The position numbers were made by a program, and so were the translations under genes. Positions 16,233 through 25,330 of a stretch of 64,000 bases of DNA are shown in pieces (the first letter of the stretch is position 1; every line of letters starts with the position of its first letter). The notes beneath the pieces are model-generated. The model did no database searches, had not been told where the DNA came from, and was given only the letters and a program-made list of their open reading frames with translations. Source of the DNA: Thiopontia sp964551545 (GTDB lineage: Bacteria > Pseudomonadota > Gammaproteobacteria > GCF-002020875); the NCBI GenBank assembly GCA_964551545.1, contig CAZKCT010000002.1, positions 23,888 to 87,887 of the forward strand. Direction: 5' to 3'.

Positions 16233-17606
16233 TTAAATGGTTTTTGCCTTCTCAACCGCCTCATCAATCGAGCCGACCATGTAGAAAGCCTGCTCGGGCA
16301 GGTGATCATACTCGCCATCAACGATCGCCTTGAAGCCGCTGATAGTATCTGCCAGAGAGACATACTTACCCGGCGTGCCAGTGAAGACCTCTGCCACGAA
16401 GAATGGCTGAGAGAGGAAACGCTGGATCTTACGTGCGCGGTTTACGGTTTTCTTGTCCTCTTCCGAGAGCTCATCCATACCGAGAATCGCAATGATATCT
16501 TTCAACTCTTTATAACGCTGCAGCGTGGTCTGTACAGTACGCGCAACATTATAGTGCTCCTCACCCACCACGTGTGGGTCGAGCTGACGGCTGGTAGAGT
16601 CGAGTGGATCTACCGCAGGGTAGATACCCAGCTCTGCAACCTGACGTGACAGTACAACGGTCGCATCCAAGTGGGCAAAGGTAGTCGCTGGAGATGGGTC
16701 CGTAAGGTCATCTGCAGGGACGTATACCGCCTGAATCGAGGTGATAGAACCGGTCTTGGTCGAAGTAATACGCTCTTGCAGCGCACCCATCTCTTCCGCC
16801 AGCGTTGGCTGGTAGCCCACCGCAGAAGGCATACGACCCAACAGTGCCGATACCTCGGTTCCCGCCAGTGTGTAACGATAGATATTATCGATGAAGAGCA
16901 GTACATCACGGCCTTCATCACGGAATGCCTCTGCCATGGTCAAACCGGTCAGGGCAACACGCAGACGGTTACCGGGAGGCTCATTCATCTGGCCGTATAC
17001 GAGGGATACCTTATCCAGTACGCCACCTTCGGTCATCTCGTGGTAGAAGTCGTTACCCTCACGCGTACGCTCACCAACACCGGCGAATACGGAGTAGCCA
17101 CTATGCTCGATCGCGATATTACGGATCAGCTCCATCATGTTTACGGTCTTACCTACACCAGCACCACCGAACAGTCCGACTTTACCACCCTTGGCGAACG
17201 GGCAGACCAGGTCGATCACCTTGATGCCAGTTTCGAGAATCTCAGCCGCTGCAGAGAGCTCATCGAATGCAGGTGCCTTGCGGTGGATCGGCATACGCAT
17301 CTCTTCGCCAATCTCGCCCTTCTCATCAATCGGGTCACCCAAGACATTCATGATACGGCCCAGAGTCTTGATACCGACAGGAACCTGAATCGGCGCACCG
17401 GTACCGGTGACAGAGAGCCCACGCTTCAGGCCGTCTGTGGTACCCATCGCGATGGCACGAACTACGCCATCACCGATCTGCTGCTGAACCTCTAGCGTCA
17501 AGCCGGGCTCATCTACGAGCAGTGCGTCAAATACTTTTGGCATCTGATCGCGTGGGAACTCGACGTCTACCACTGCACCGATGATCTGAACAATCGTTCC
17601 TGACAT
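16233..17606 (-). CDS. atpD: ATP synthase beta subunit
   Basis: Catalytic F1 subunit, 457 residues. P-loop GGAGVGKTVN (about residue 148-157), the GERTREGND segment with catalytic Glu, LLFIDNIYRYTLAG, and a C-terminal ALAKT-like region preceding SEEDKK. Between atpG and atpC in standard order. Confidence 0.97.
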   Translation of the reverse strand: MSGTIVQIIGAVVDVEFPRDQMPKVFDALLVDEPGLTLEVQQQIGDGVVRAIAMGTTDGLKRGLSVTGTGAPIQVPVGIKTLGRIMNVLGDPIDEKGEIGEEMRMPIHRKAPAFDELSAAAEILETGIKVIDLVCPFAKGGKVGLFGGAGVGKTVNMMELIRNIAIEHSGYSVFAGVGERTREGNDFYHEMTEGGVLDKVSLVYGQMNEPPGNRLRVALTGLTMAEAFRDEGRDVLLFIDNIYRYTLAGTEVSALLGRMPSAVGYQPTLAEEMGALQERITSTKTGSITSIQAVYVPADDLTDPSPATTFAHLDATVVLSRQVAELGIYPAVDPLDSTSRQLDPHVVGEEHYNVARTVQTTLQRYKELKDIIAILGMDELSEEDKKTVNRARKIQRFLSQPFFVAEVFTGTPGKYVSLADTISGFKAIVDGEYDHLPEQAFYMVGSIDEAVEKAKTI

Positions 17607-17652
17607 CTCTTAATCCTCTTTATCCAAATAAACTAAACTTAAAATTCAATGC

Positions 17653-18513
17653 TTATACTGCCGCCGCACCGCCAACAATATCGGCCAGTTCGGAGGTGAT
17701 CGCCGCCTGACGCGCCTTGTTGTAGACCAGCTCAAGATCGTTGATCAGGTCACCCGCATTATCGGTCGCACTCTTCATCGCCACCATTCGAGCCGACATC
17801 TCACAGGCAATATTCTCAACCACGCCCTGATAAACCATCGACTCCACATAGCGCTGTAGCAGGGTATCCATCACCGGCTTTGCCTCCGGCTCATAAATAT
17901 AGTCCCAGTGGTGGCTGTACTTATCGCTCTCTTCCTGCTGCAAAGGCAGCACCTGGCGAACGGTTGGCTCCTGGGTCATGGTGTTGACGAACCGGTTGTA
18001 GACGATATAGAGGCGATCGATCTTGCCCTCGTCATAAGCATCCAACATCGCCTTCACCGGTCCAATCAGTGACGCCATTTCTGGCTGGTCTCCCAACTGA
18101 GAGGCCTCGGAAACCAGGCTACCACCCATCCGGCTCAGAAAACCGAGCGCCTTACTACCCACAGCGGTGTAGTCAATCTCGACGTCCGCATCACTCTGCG
18201 CCTTGATTGCCTTGAGCGCCTCACGAAACAGGTTGACGTTGAGGCCACCACAGAGCCCTCGATCCGAGGAGATTACAATATAACCCACTCGCTTGGCCTC
18301 ACGCTCGTTGAGGTAGCTGTGGTGATACTCGGGATGCGCATTGGCGAGGTGTCCAACCACTGCACCAATTTTTTCGCTATAGGGGCGAGAGGCCTCCATT
18401 CGCTCCTGCGCCTTCCGCATCTTACTGGCGGCCACCATCTCCATGGCGCGAGTAATCTTCTGCGTGCTCTTGACGCTCTTGATCTTCTCTCGAATTTCCT
18501 TGCCAACTGCCAT
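17653..18513 (-). CDS. atpG: ATP synthase gamma subunit
   Basis: Rotating shaft of F1, 286 residues. The characteristic N-terminal coiled coil (EIREKIKSVKSTQKITRAMEM), the central ISSDRGLCGGLN and the C-terminal coiled coil with KSATDNAGDLI are all present. Standard atpA-atpG-atpD order. Confidence 0.97.
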   Translation of the reverse strand: MAVGKEIREKIKSVKSTQKITRAMEMVAASKMRKAQERMEASRPYSEKIGAVVGHLANAHPEYHHSYLNEREAKRVGYIVISSDRGLCGGLNVNLFREALKAIKAQSDADVEIDYTAVGSKALGFLSRMGGSLVSEASQLGDQPEMASLIGPVKAMLDAYDEGKIDRLYIVYNRFVNTMTQEPTVRQVLPLQQEESDKYSHHWDYIYEPEAKPVMDTLLQRYVESMVYQGVVENIACEMSARMVAMKSATDNAGDLINDLELVYNKARQAAITSELADIVGGAAAV

Positions 18514-18554
18514 CTGCTCAGGGTCCTTTTAATCGGGTTTCCGTATGACCACTC

Positions 18555-20096
18555 TTACCAGCTATGGTTAGCCTTGAAGTCTTCAATGGCGCTACGCAGA
18601 CCGCTCTCAATGGTGTCGTTATAGTCACCCGACTCATTGATGCTCTCCATCAATGCAGCATGTGAGCTCGCCATGTAGGACTGCAGTGCCTCTTCGAAAT
18701 CAACGATCTTCGATGGATCAATATCATCCAGATAGCCCTCATTGGCTGCGAACAGAGAGGTTGCCAGCTGAGCAATTGACATTGGCTCATACTGCTTCTG
18801 CTTCATCAGCTCAGTGACGCGCTGACCACGCTCAATCTGCTTACGAGTCGCCTCATCCAGATCCGATGCAAACTGCGCAAAGGCTGCCAGCTCACGATAC
18901 TGTGCGAGGTCGAGACGAACACCACCGCCCAACTTCTTGATGATCTTGGTCTGTGCCGCACCACCCACACGCGATACCGAGAGACCTGCGTTAATTGCAG
19001 GACGGATACCGGAGTTGAAGAGGTCGGTCTCAAGGAAAATCTGGCCATCGGTAATGGAGATGACGTTGGTCGGTACGAAAGCCGATACGTCACCGGCCTG
19101 GGTCTCGATAACCGGCAGTGCGGTCAGGGATCCAGTCTTGCCTTTCACCTCGCCGTTGGTCAGCTTCTCGACCTCAGCCTCGTTGATGCGCGATGCGCGC
19201 TCCAGCAGACGGGAGTGGAGATAGAAGACATCACCAGGATAGGCCTCACGACCCGGTGGACGACGCAGCAACAGAGATACCTGACGGTAGGCCCACGCCT
19301 GCTTGGTCAAATCATCATAGACGATCAGTGCGTCTTCACCCTTGTCACGGAAGTACTCGCCCATGGTGCAACCAGAGTATGGTGCGATGAACTGCATCGC
19401 CGCTGCATCGGAGGCAGAAGCGGCAACAATAATGGTGTGCTCCAGTGCATCATGCTCTTCCAGACGGCGAACCACTTCCGCAATCGAGGAAGCTTTCTGG
19501 CCAACCGCAACGTAGATACATTTAACGCCGGTGCCTTTCTGGTTGATGATGGCGTCAACCGCGACGGCGGTCTTTCCGGTCTGGCGGTCACCAATGATCA
19601 GCTCACGCTGGCCACGACCAATGGGGACCATTGCATCAATCGCCTTCAGTCCAGTCTGTACTGGCTGATCAACCGATTTACGTGCAATGACGCCCGGTGC
19701 GATCTTCTCGATTGGAGAGGTGCCAACAGCGTCAATGGGGCCTTTCCCATCCAGCGGATTACCCAGTGAGTCAACCACACGCCCCAGCAGCCCTTCACCG
19801 ACGGGAACCTCAAGGATGCGACCGGTACAACGTACGGTATCACCCTCAGAGATGTGCTCATACGACCCGAGGATCACCGCACCAACGGAGTCTCGCTCCA
19901 GATTCAGCGCCATGCCGTAGGTATTACCAGGGAACTCGATCATCTCGCCCTGCATCGCGTCACTCAGACCGTGCAGGCGGACAACGCCATCTGCCAGACT
20001 GACCACGGTACCTTCGGTACGGGCCTCGGCAAGTGGCTCGAAACTCTCGATTTTCTTCCGGATCAGTTCGCTGACTTCAGAAGGATTGAGTTGCAT
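18555..20096 (-). CDS. atpA: ATP synthase alpha subunit
   Basis: Non-catalytic nucleotide-binding F1 subunit, 513 residues. P-loop GDRQTGKTA (about residue 169-177), LIVYDDLTKQAWAYRQ, RRPPGREAYPGDVFYLHSR, and SVSRVGGAAQ with the conserved Ser-Arg. Length equals the E. coli protein. Confidence 0.97.
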   Translation of the reverse strand: MQLNPSEVSELIRKKIESFEPLAEARTEGTVVSLADGVVRLHGLSDAMQGEMIEFPGNTYGMALNLERDSVGAVILGSYEHISEGDTVRCTGRILEVPVGEGLLGRVVDSLGNPLDGKGPIDAVGTSPIEKIAPGVIARKSVDQPVQTGLKAIDAMVPIGRGQRELIIGDRQTGKTAVAVDAIINQKGTGVKCIYVAVGQKASSIAEVVRRLEEHDALEHTIIVAASASDAAAMQFIAPYSGCTMGEYFRDKGEDALIVYDDLTKQAWAYRQVSLLLRRPPGREAYPGDVFYLHSRLLERASRINEAEVEKLTNGEVKGKTGSLTALPVIETQAGDVSAFVPTNVISITDGQIFLETDLFNSGIRPAINAGLSVSRVGGAAQTKIIKKLGGGVRLDLAQYRELAAFAQFASDLDEATRKQIERGQRVTELMKQKQYEPMSIAQLATSLFAANEGYLDDIDPSKIVDFEEALQSYMASSHAALMESINESGDYNDTIESGLRSAIEDFKANHSW

Positions 20097-20151
20097 GATT
20101 GCTCCTTAAAAACAAAATATCCTAAAAACTAAAACCTGTCGCAGACCTTAC

Positions 20152-20688
20152 TTAGTCCTGCAGCAAGTTGGAAAGCTGGCCCAGTTTGCCACGCAGCGAG
20201 AGGTCAATAACCTGATCTCCAGCGCGAACAACGACCCCCCCAAACAGAGACTCATCCACCTGTGTGGTCATCTCTACCTCTTTGCCCATCTTCTCTTTCA
20301 CTGCAGCAGCAATTGCCTGCTCAGCTTGCTGATCCAGTGGATAGGCCGAAATTACTTCAACACCCAAGCGATTGTCATCTGCGGCCTTGAGCGCATGAAA
20401 CTCCTCAAAAATCTCTGGCGCAAAACCGAGTCGATTCGACTCCAGCAACACTTTGACAAAGTTGCCACGGCTGCCTGTGAAGGTCTCACCACCGACACTG
20501 CTCACCAGGTCATTCATCTGGTCCCGACTCACATGTGGATGCTCCAGCCGCTCTGCAACCGCTGGCTCCTGAACAATCATTGACAGCAACTCAACCGCGT
20601 TGGCCCATGCATCAACCTGCCCTTCTCCACGGGCCTGCTGCCAAGCGGCTTCGGCATAGGGACGGGCGATTGTTGTTCTCTCTTCCAT
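20152..20688 (-). CDS. atpH: ATP synthase delta subunit
   Basis: Peripheral-stalk cap on F1, 178 residues. The N-terminal helical bundle starts TIARPYAEAAWQ; the C-terminal part has VEMTTQVDESLFGGVVVRAGDQVIDLS, the conserved OSCP/delta signature. Between atpF and atpA. Confidence 0.96.
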   Translation of the reverse strand: MEERTTIARPYAEAAWQQARGEGQVDAWANAVELLSMIVQEPAVAERLEHPHVSRDQMNDLVSSVGGETFTGSRGNFVKVLLESNRLGFAPEIFEEFHALKAADDNRLGVEVISAYPLDQQAEQAIAAAVKEKMGKEVEMTTQVDESLFGGVVVRAGDQVIDLSLRGKLGQLSNLLQD

Positions 20689-20723
20689 TACACGCTTTCT
20701 CTAGATCAGGCTATCCGGGGTTA

Positions 20724-21194
20724 CTACAGCTTGGCACTCAGTTCTGAGAGAACCTGCTGATGATCCGCCTCATTTACCTCACGCTGGAGGATCTTTGAGA
20801 CACCGGTCAGAGCCAGAACCGAGACCTGTCCACGAAGATGCTCCCGTGCACTGTTCGACTCCTGCTCAATCAGAGAGTGACCTGATGCAATGATCCGATC
20901 CGCCTCTTCCTGGGCTTTACCCTTGGACTCTTCGATTACCTCACTGGCACGCTGCTGTGCACGACCGATGATGGCAGTTGCCTCTTCGTGCGCCTCACGG
21001 ATCACATCCGTTGCACGCTGCTCAGCCAGCTCATGCTCACGGTGACCACGTTCTGCTGCAGCCAGTCCATCTGCAATCTGCTTTTTACGCTCGTCCAGTG
21101 CAGCCATCAGTGGCGGCCACACATACTTCATCACAAACAGGACGAAGAGGAAAAACGCGATCGATTGCCCGATCAAAGTGGCATTAATATTCAT
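20724..21194 (-). CDS. atpF: ATP synthase b subunit
   Basis: Peripheral stalk, 156 residues. One N-terminal membrane helix (IGQSIAFFLFVLFVMKYVWPP), then a long charged helix rich in Glu/Ala/Arg that dimerises. Length equals E. coli AtpF. Confidence 0.96.
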   Translation of the reverse strand: MNINATLIGQSIAFFLFVLFVMKYVWPPLMAALDERKKQIADGLAAAERGHREHELAEQRATDVIREAHEEATAIIGRAQQRASEVIEESKGKAQEEADRIIASGHSLIEQESNSAREHLRGQVSVLALTGVSKILQREVNEADHQQVLSELSAKL

Positions 21195-21261
21195 AGCCGA
21201 ATTCCGCTTATATAGTTTATGACTCTAAACCAAATAGAGGTTCTATTGTTTGTCTATCGCC

Positions 21262-21495
21262 TTATCCAGCGACCGCAAACAGAACATAGAGTGCCAGACC
21301 TACAGCGATCATTGGAACCGCATCAACCAGGCCCATCACGATGAAGAACTGAGTACGCAACATTGGAATCAGCTCAGGCTGACGAGCCGCACCTTCGAGG
21401 AAGCGACCACCGAGGATGCCGATCCCTACAGCAGCACCTAGTGCGCCCAGACCCATCATCAAACCACCTGCGATGAACAATAGTGCTTGTTCCAT
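21262..21495 (-). CDS. atpE: ATP synthase c subunit
   Basis: 77-residue c-ring hairpin. Two membrane helices, a polar loop with ARQPEL, and the ion-carrying Asp58 in VMGLVDAVPMIAVGL. The lack of the Gln/Glu sodium signature predicts a proton-driven ring. Confidence 0.96.
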   Translation of the reverse strand: MEQALLFIAGGLMMGLGALGAAVGIGILGGRFLEGAARQPELIPMLRTQFFIVMGLVDAVPMIAVGLALYVLFAVAG

Positions 21496-21559
21496 TTTTT
21501 TCTCCTGTTCTCTTTATGAGGATTAAAAGTTGTGAAATTGAAATTGTTGCCCTGAGCTT

Positions 21560-22423
21560 TTAGTGCTCGTGGTGCGCCATATCCATGTAGACAATCGTCA
21601 AGGTCATGAAGATAAACGCCTGCAAGGTAATGATCAGAATATGGAAGATCGCCCAGCCCAACTGCAGCAGACCACCGAAGCCACCCATCAACCAGCCTGC
21701 ACCGTACATAATGGCAATCAGAATGAAGATAGTCTCACCGGCATACATGTTTCCAAATAGTCGCAGCGCCAGAGAGACCGGCTTGGAGATCAGCGAAATG
21801 CCCTCCAGCACGAGATTGGCTGGCATGCCCCACTTGCCGAAAGGCTGAAATGCCAACTCACCCAAGAAGCCACCCAGCCCCTTGTTTTTGATGCTGTAGT
21901 AGATCATCAGATAGAAGACTGCCAGCGCCATACCGAAGGTGATATTGGGGTCTGTGGTTGGAACCACCTTGAAGTAGACGTGGTGTGGATCCATTCCCAG
22001 GACGCTCTCACCAAAGAGGCCTGCCAACATCGGCAGCCAGTCGACTGCGATCAGATCCATGAAGTTCATCAGGAAGATCCAGCAGAAAATGGTCAACGCC
22101 AGAGGTGCAATCAGATCATTCTTGGCGGTGAAAGAGCCCTTCACGCTCTCATCAACAAACTCAACAATCCACTCAACAAAATTCTGCAATCCACCAGGAA
22201 CACCTGCTGTCGCGCGCTTTGCAGCACTGCGGAAGAGGAAGAAGAAGAGCAGTGCCAGACCCACTGACCAGATCAGTGAATCAACGTGAAAAGACCAAAA
22301 ACCCATCTCCTTGATATTTTCAGCAGAGTGGGCAAAACCCCAATGGCCATCATAGTAACCAAATGTGAGGTTGGTCAGATGGTGCTTGATGTATTCACCA
22401 GATGTAATCGCTGCGCCGGCCAT
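21560..22423 (-). CDS. atpB: ATP synthase a subunit
   Basis: Proton-channel subunit, 287 residues with several membrane helices. The essential Arg lies in SLALRLFGNMYAGE. The C-terminal helix (IITLQAFIFMTLTIVYMDMA) is the usual ending. Follows atpI in the operon. Confidence 0.96.
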   Translation of the reverse strand: MAGAAITSGEYIKHHLTNLTFGYYDGHWGFAHSAENIKEMGFWSFHVDSLIWSVGLALLFFFLFRSAAKRATAGVPGGLQNFVEWIVEFVDESVKGSFTAKNDLIAPLALTIFCWIFLMNFMDLIAVDWLPMLAGLFGESVLGMDPHHVYFKVVPTTDPNITFGMALAVFYLMIYYSIKNKGLGGFLGELAFQPFGKWGMPANLVLEGISLISKPVSLALRLFGNMYAGETIFILIAIMYGAGWLMGGFGGLLQLGWAIFHILIITLQAFIFMTLTIVYMDMAHHEH

Positions 22424-22449
22424 AGTCTCTTCGAGTTGTGGTTACCAAT

Positions 22450-22917
22450 TCAATCTGTGTTGTCTATTTTACCGTCATACGCGTGCGCTGTCGGTACCTT
22501 TTCTGTCGGCAGTGGCTGCTGAATCGACTGTGCAGCCACCAGCAGTGCCAGTTGCCCCACCATCAGCCCGATGACCAATGCCATCGGATCCAGCGGCAGC
22601 TTCACCATTCCAAACAGGGTGAGCGAGGCCACTAGAATCAAACGCTCTACCGCAGACATATACGCTGCAGCAGTTACTTTACGGATACTCCGTTCCAGAT
22701 CGCGTTCAATCACCTGCTGGGGAACTCTCTGCTCGCTACGGCGCATCCGCCATTGTAGCCAGAAAAGATTTACCACTGAGACCCCCCCTCCGTAGAGAGT
22801 TGACCACTTCGTTCCGTTTTTCCAAAACCACTCCATCAATAGAGCAGCAATCACAACGATAACGACCTGAAACAGCGGCACACCCCACTTTCCAACCGGC
22901 GGTATTATAGAAATCAT
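22450..22917 (-). CDS. atpI: ATP synthase assembly protein AtpI
   Basis: Small membrane protein at the head of the atp operon; helps c-ring assembly in other bacteria. About 155 residues with two pairs of hydrophobic helices (LFQVVIVVIAALLMEW and the segments 90-130) separated by a basic loop. ATG 22917 is chosen; the frame opens with a TTG at 22932. Sequence is poorly conserved, as usual for AtpI, so position carries much of the call. Confidence 0.85.
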   Translation of the reverse strand: MISIIPPVGKWGVPLFQVVIVVIAALLMEWFWKNGTKWSTLYGGGVSVVNLFWLQWRMRRSEQRVPQQVIERDLERSIRKVTAAAYMSAVERLILVASLTLFGMVKLPLDPMALVIGLMVGQLALLVAAQSIQQPLPTEKVPTAHAYDGKIDNTD

Positions 22918-22980
22918 CGATAGGCGGGTCAATTAGGATTTTGCAAAAAGCGGCTTTGAAATCGCAATAATTGATATTAA

Positions 22981-23892
22981 TTATTCTGTCACCCCAAGAT
23001 GAGCCAGAATTCCATCCAATTCATCCAGTGAATTGTATTGGATGGTCAGCTTCCCTTTGCCGCGATTTCCCTGTTGAACCGTAACCTTTGCCCCTAGCTT
23101 TTCGGTCAACCGATTCTGGAGGTGTCGTACATTGGGGTCCACTTCCTGCGCCACTTTCTCTTTCGCCGGCTGCAGCATCTTGCGCACCAACTTTTCGGTC
23201 TCACGCACTGACAATCCCAACAGCACCACCTGTTTTGCCGCCTGACTCTGCTGTTCTCCCTCCAGCCCCAGCAATGCGCGAGCATGGCCCATCTCCAGCT
23301 TCCTATGCTGCACCATCAGCCCCACCTCAGCATTGAGGTTGAGAAGCCGCAACAGGTTGGTGACCGAGGTTCGCGAGCGCCCGACCGCCTCCGCCGCCTC
23401 TTGCTGGGTCAGGCCAAACTCCTGAATCAACCGCTGCAGGGCCGTTGCCTCTTCAATCGGATTGAGGTTCTCACGCTGAATGTTCTCAATCAGCGCCATC
23501 GCCATGGTGGCTTGGTCCGAGACCTCTTTGATCACCACCGGAATTTCTTGCAGGCCCGCCATCTGCGCCGCACGCCAGCGCCGCTCACCCGCGACGATCT
23601 CATAACGCCCATCCTCAACCGGACGCACCACAATGGGCTGAATCACCCCTTGCGCGCGAATCGAATTGGAGAGCTCTTCAAGCGCCTCCTGGTTGAACTC
23701 ATGTCGCGGCTGGAATTTGCCACGCTGCAACAGGTCCACTGGCAGTGATTTGAGAGCCGCTCCCGCAACTGCTCCACTGGCACTACCCTGCTGTTCCGAG
23801 GTGGATGCCGAAGAGACCGGTACCTTTGATGCCTTGGCAGCCCCTAATAGAGAGTCTAATCCTCGCCCCAATCCCCCTTTTCTTGCAGACAT
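22981..23892 (-). CDS. parB: Chromosome partitioning protein ParB
   Basis: CTP-dependent clamp that loads at parS and spreads around the origin. About 303 residues. N-terminal KGGLGRGLDSLLG, the CTPase core (LPVDLLQRGKFQPR, GERRWRAAQMAGL, ENIQRENLNPIEEA), an HTH (LTQQEAAEAVGRSRTSVTNLLRL) and a C-terminal dimer domain with GKLTIQYNSLDELDGIL. The start is ATG 23892, just past parA's stop (a GTG at 23898 overlaps it). Its likely targets are the two parS sites in recF. Confidence 0.96.
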   Translation of the reverse strand: MSARKGGLGRGLDSLLGAAKASKVPVSSASTSEQQGSASGAVAGAALKSLPVDLLQRGKFQPRHEFNQEALEELSNSIRAQGVIQPIVVRPVEDGRYEIVAGERRWRAAQMAGLQEIPVVIKEVSDQATMAMALIENIQRENLNPIEEATALQRLIQEFGLTQQEAAEAVGRSRTSVTNLLRLLNLNAEVGLMVQHRKLEMGHARALLGLEGEQQSQAAKQVVLLGLSVRETEKLVRKMLQPAKEKVAQEVDPNVRHLQNRLTEKLGAKVTVQQGNRGKGKLTIQYNSLDELDGILAHLGVTE

Positions 23893-23894
23893 GA

Positions 23895-24728
23895 TCACTC
23901 GACTCCTTGGTTGGATAGCTGTTGACTGGATGGTTGCGCCTGCTCAGCACGCTCCAGAATCTCTGCGGCCAAGTCCATATAGGCAAAAGCGCCGCTGGAG
24001 GTGGGGGCGTAATGGATGATGGGTCGGCCATAACTGGGGGCTTCTGCCAACTTCACATTACGCGGGATCACCGTTTCATAAACGCGTTCTCCAAAGTGGC
24101 CCAATAGTTGATCGGAGACCTCAATGGAGAGACGATTTCTCGCATCGTACATAGTGCGCACGATACCCTGTAGCTGCAGCCCGCTGTTCTGGCTCTCCCG
24201 CACCCGATCCATCGTCTCCATCAGCGCCGTCAGCCCCTCCAGAGCATAGTATTCACACTGCAGCGGCACAATCACCCCTCGAGAGGCGACAAAGGCATTG
24301 ATGGTCAAAATATTGAGGGTCGGCGGACAGTCAATCAGCACATAACTGTACTCTTCTGAAACCTGCTGCAATATGGCAGAGAGGCGCTGGAATCGGTCCT
24401 CGACCCCCATTAACTCTATTTCTGCCGCAGTCAGGTCACCGTTGGCGGCCAACAGGTCATATCCGGCACCATCCGTCTTCTGTACCGCCTGCTGCAGGGT
24501 CGTCTCTCCCAACAGCACATCCACACCGCTCCACTCGACCGACTGCTTGTCGACCCCACTGCCAGTGGTGGCATTGCCTTGCGGATCAAGGTCGATCAAC
24601 AGTACCCGCTCGTCAAAATAGCCCAACGATGCAGCAAGATTAACCGAGGTGGTGGTTTTCCCCACACCCCCTTTCTGATTGGCGATTGCGTAAATTTTAC
24701 TCACGATATCCGACTTACTGTGATTCAC
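23895..24728 (-). CDS. parA: Chromosome partitioning ATPase ParA
   Basis: Deviant Walker ATPase that moves origin-bound ParB. KGGVGKTT P-loop with signature Lys, LLIDLDPQGNATTG (Walker A'), VLIDCPPTLN (Walker B). The GTG at 24728 overlaps the rsmG stop (GTGA) and gives 277 residues; an in-frame GTG at 24704 starts the more typical SKIYAIANQ and may be the true start. Operon rsmG-parA-parB. Confidence 0.96.
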   Translation of the reverse strand: MNHSKSDIVSKIYAIANQKGGVGKTTTSVNLAASLGYFDERVLLIDLDPQGNATTGSGVDKQSVEWSGVDVLLGETTLQQAVQKTDGAGYDLLAANGDLTAAEIELMGVEDRFQRLSAILQQVSEEYSYVLIDCPPTLNILTINAFVASRGVIVPLQCEYYALEGLTALMETMDRVRESQNSGLQLQGIVRTMYDARNRLSIEVSDQLLGHFGERVYETVIPRNVKLAEAPSYGRPIIHYAPTSSGAFAYMDLAAEILERAEQAQPSSQQLSNQGVE

Positions 24729-25330
24729 TCTCTGCTGCAGATCACCAGATGGCGCTCTGCATCGATTCCCGGCACCGTCACGGGTACCACCTGTTTCAGC
24801 TCAAACCCTTCGATCACCTCACCACCCTCCTCTTCGGGCCAGCGGCCTTTCATCGCAATCACCTCTCCACCGGAACGCAAGAGTGGCGCTGCTGCGGCAA
24901 GAAACTGGCTCAGCGAGGTAAAAGCGCGGGAGACCACCGTATCAAACGGCTGCTGCGGTCGAAACTGCTCGACGCGAGAGTGTACAACAGATGCATTGGA
25001 GAGACCCAGCTCCAGAATGGCCTGCTGAATGAAACGACTCTTTTTGATGTTGCTATCGACCATCACCACCGGTTGCTGGGGCCGCAGCAGCGCCAGTGGA
25101 ATCCCTGGCAGTCCCGCACCACTTCCCAGGTCCGCCACACGCCCCTCCTGAAGCAGCGGCAACAGCGAAAGGCTATCCAGAATATGGTGCGTCACCATCC
25201 GTTGACGCACTCGAATGGCGGTCAGGTTATAGGTCTTATTCCATTTGACGAGCAGATCCAGATAGGCCTCCAGCTTCTGCTGCTGCCCTGGCTCAAGCGG
25301 CACGCCCATTACCGTTGCAGTCTCCATCAT
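24725..25330 (-). CDS. rsmG: 16S rRNA (guanine527-N7)-methyltransferase
   Basis: SAM-dependent methyltransferase acting on G527 of 16S rRNA, 201 residues. WNKTYNLTAIR, the HHILDSLSLLP segment, the SAM motif VADLGSGAGLPGIPLA and SRAFTSLSQFL are diagnostic of GidB/RsmG. Overlaps the mnmG end and the parA start by four bases each, so it is translationally coupled. Confidence 0.96.
   Translation of the reverse strand: MMETATVMGVPLEPGQQQKLEAYLDLLVKWNKTYNLTAIRVRQRMVTHHILDSLSLLPLLQEGRVADLGSGAGLPGIPLALLRPQQPVVMVDSNIKKSRFIQQAILELGLSNASVVHSRVEQFRPQQPFDTVVSRAFTSLSQFLAAAAPLLRSGGEVIAMKGRWPEEEGGEVIEGFELKQVVPVTVPGIDAERHLVICSRE

Noticed and set aside
16572..16581. CCACGTGTGG in atpD as a possible parS
   Set aside because: Flanks do not carry GTT/AAC arms; it fits the atpD coding sequence and not the parS consensus.
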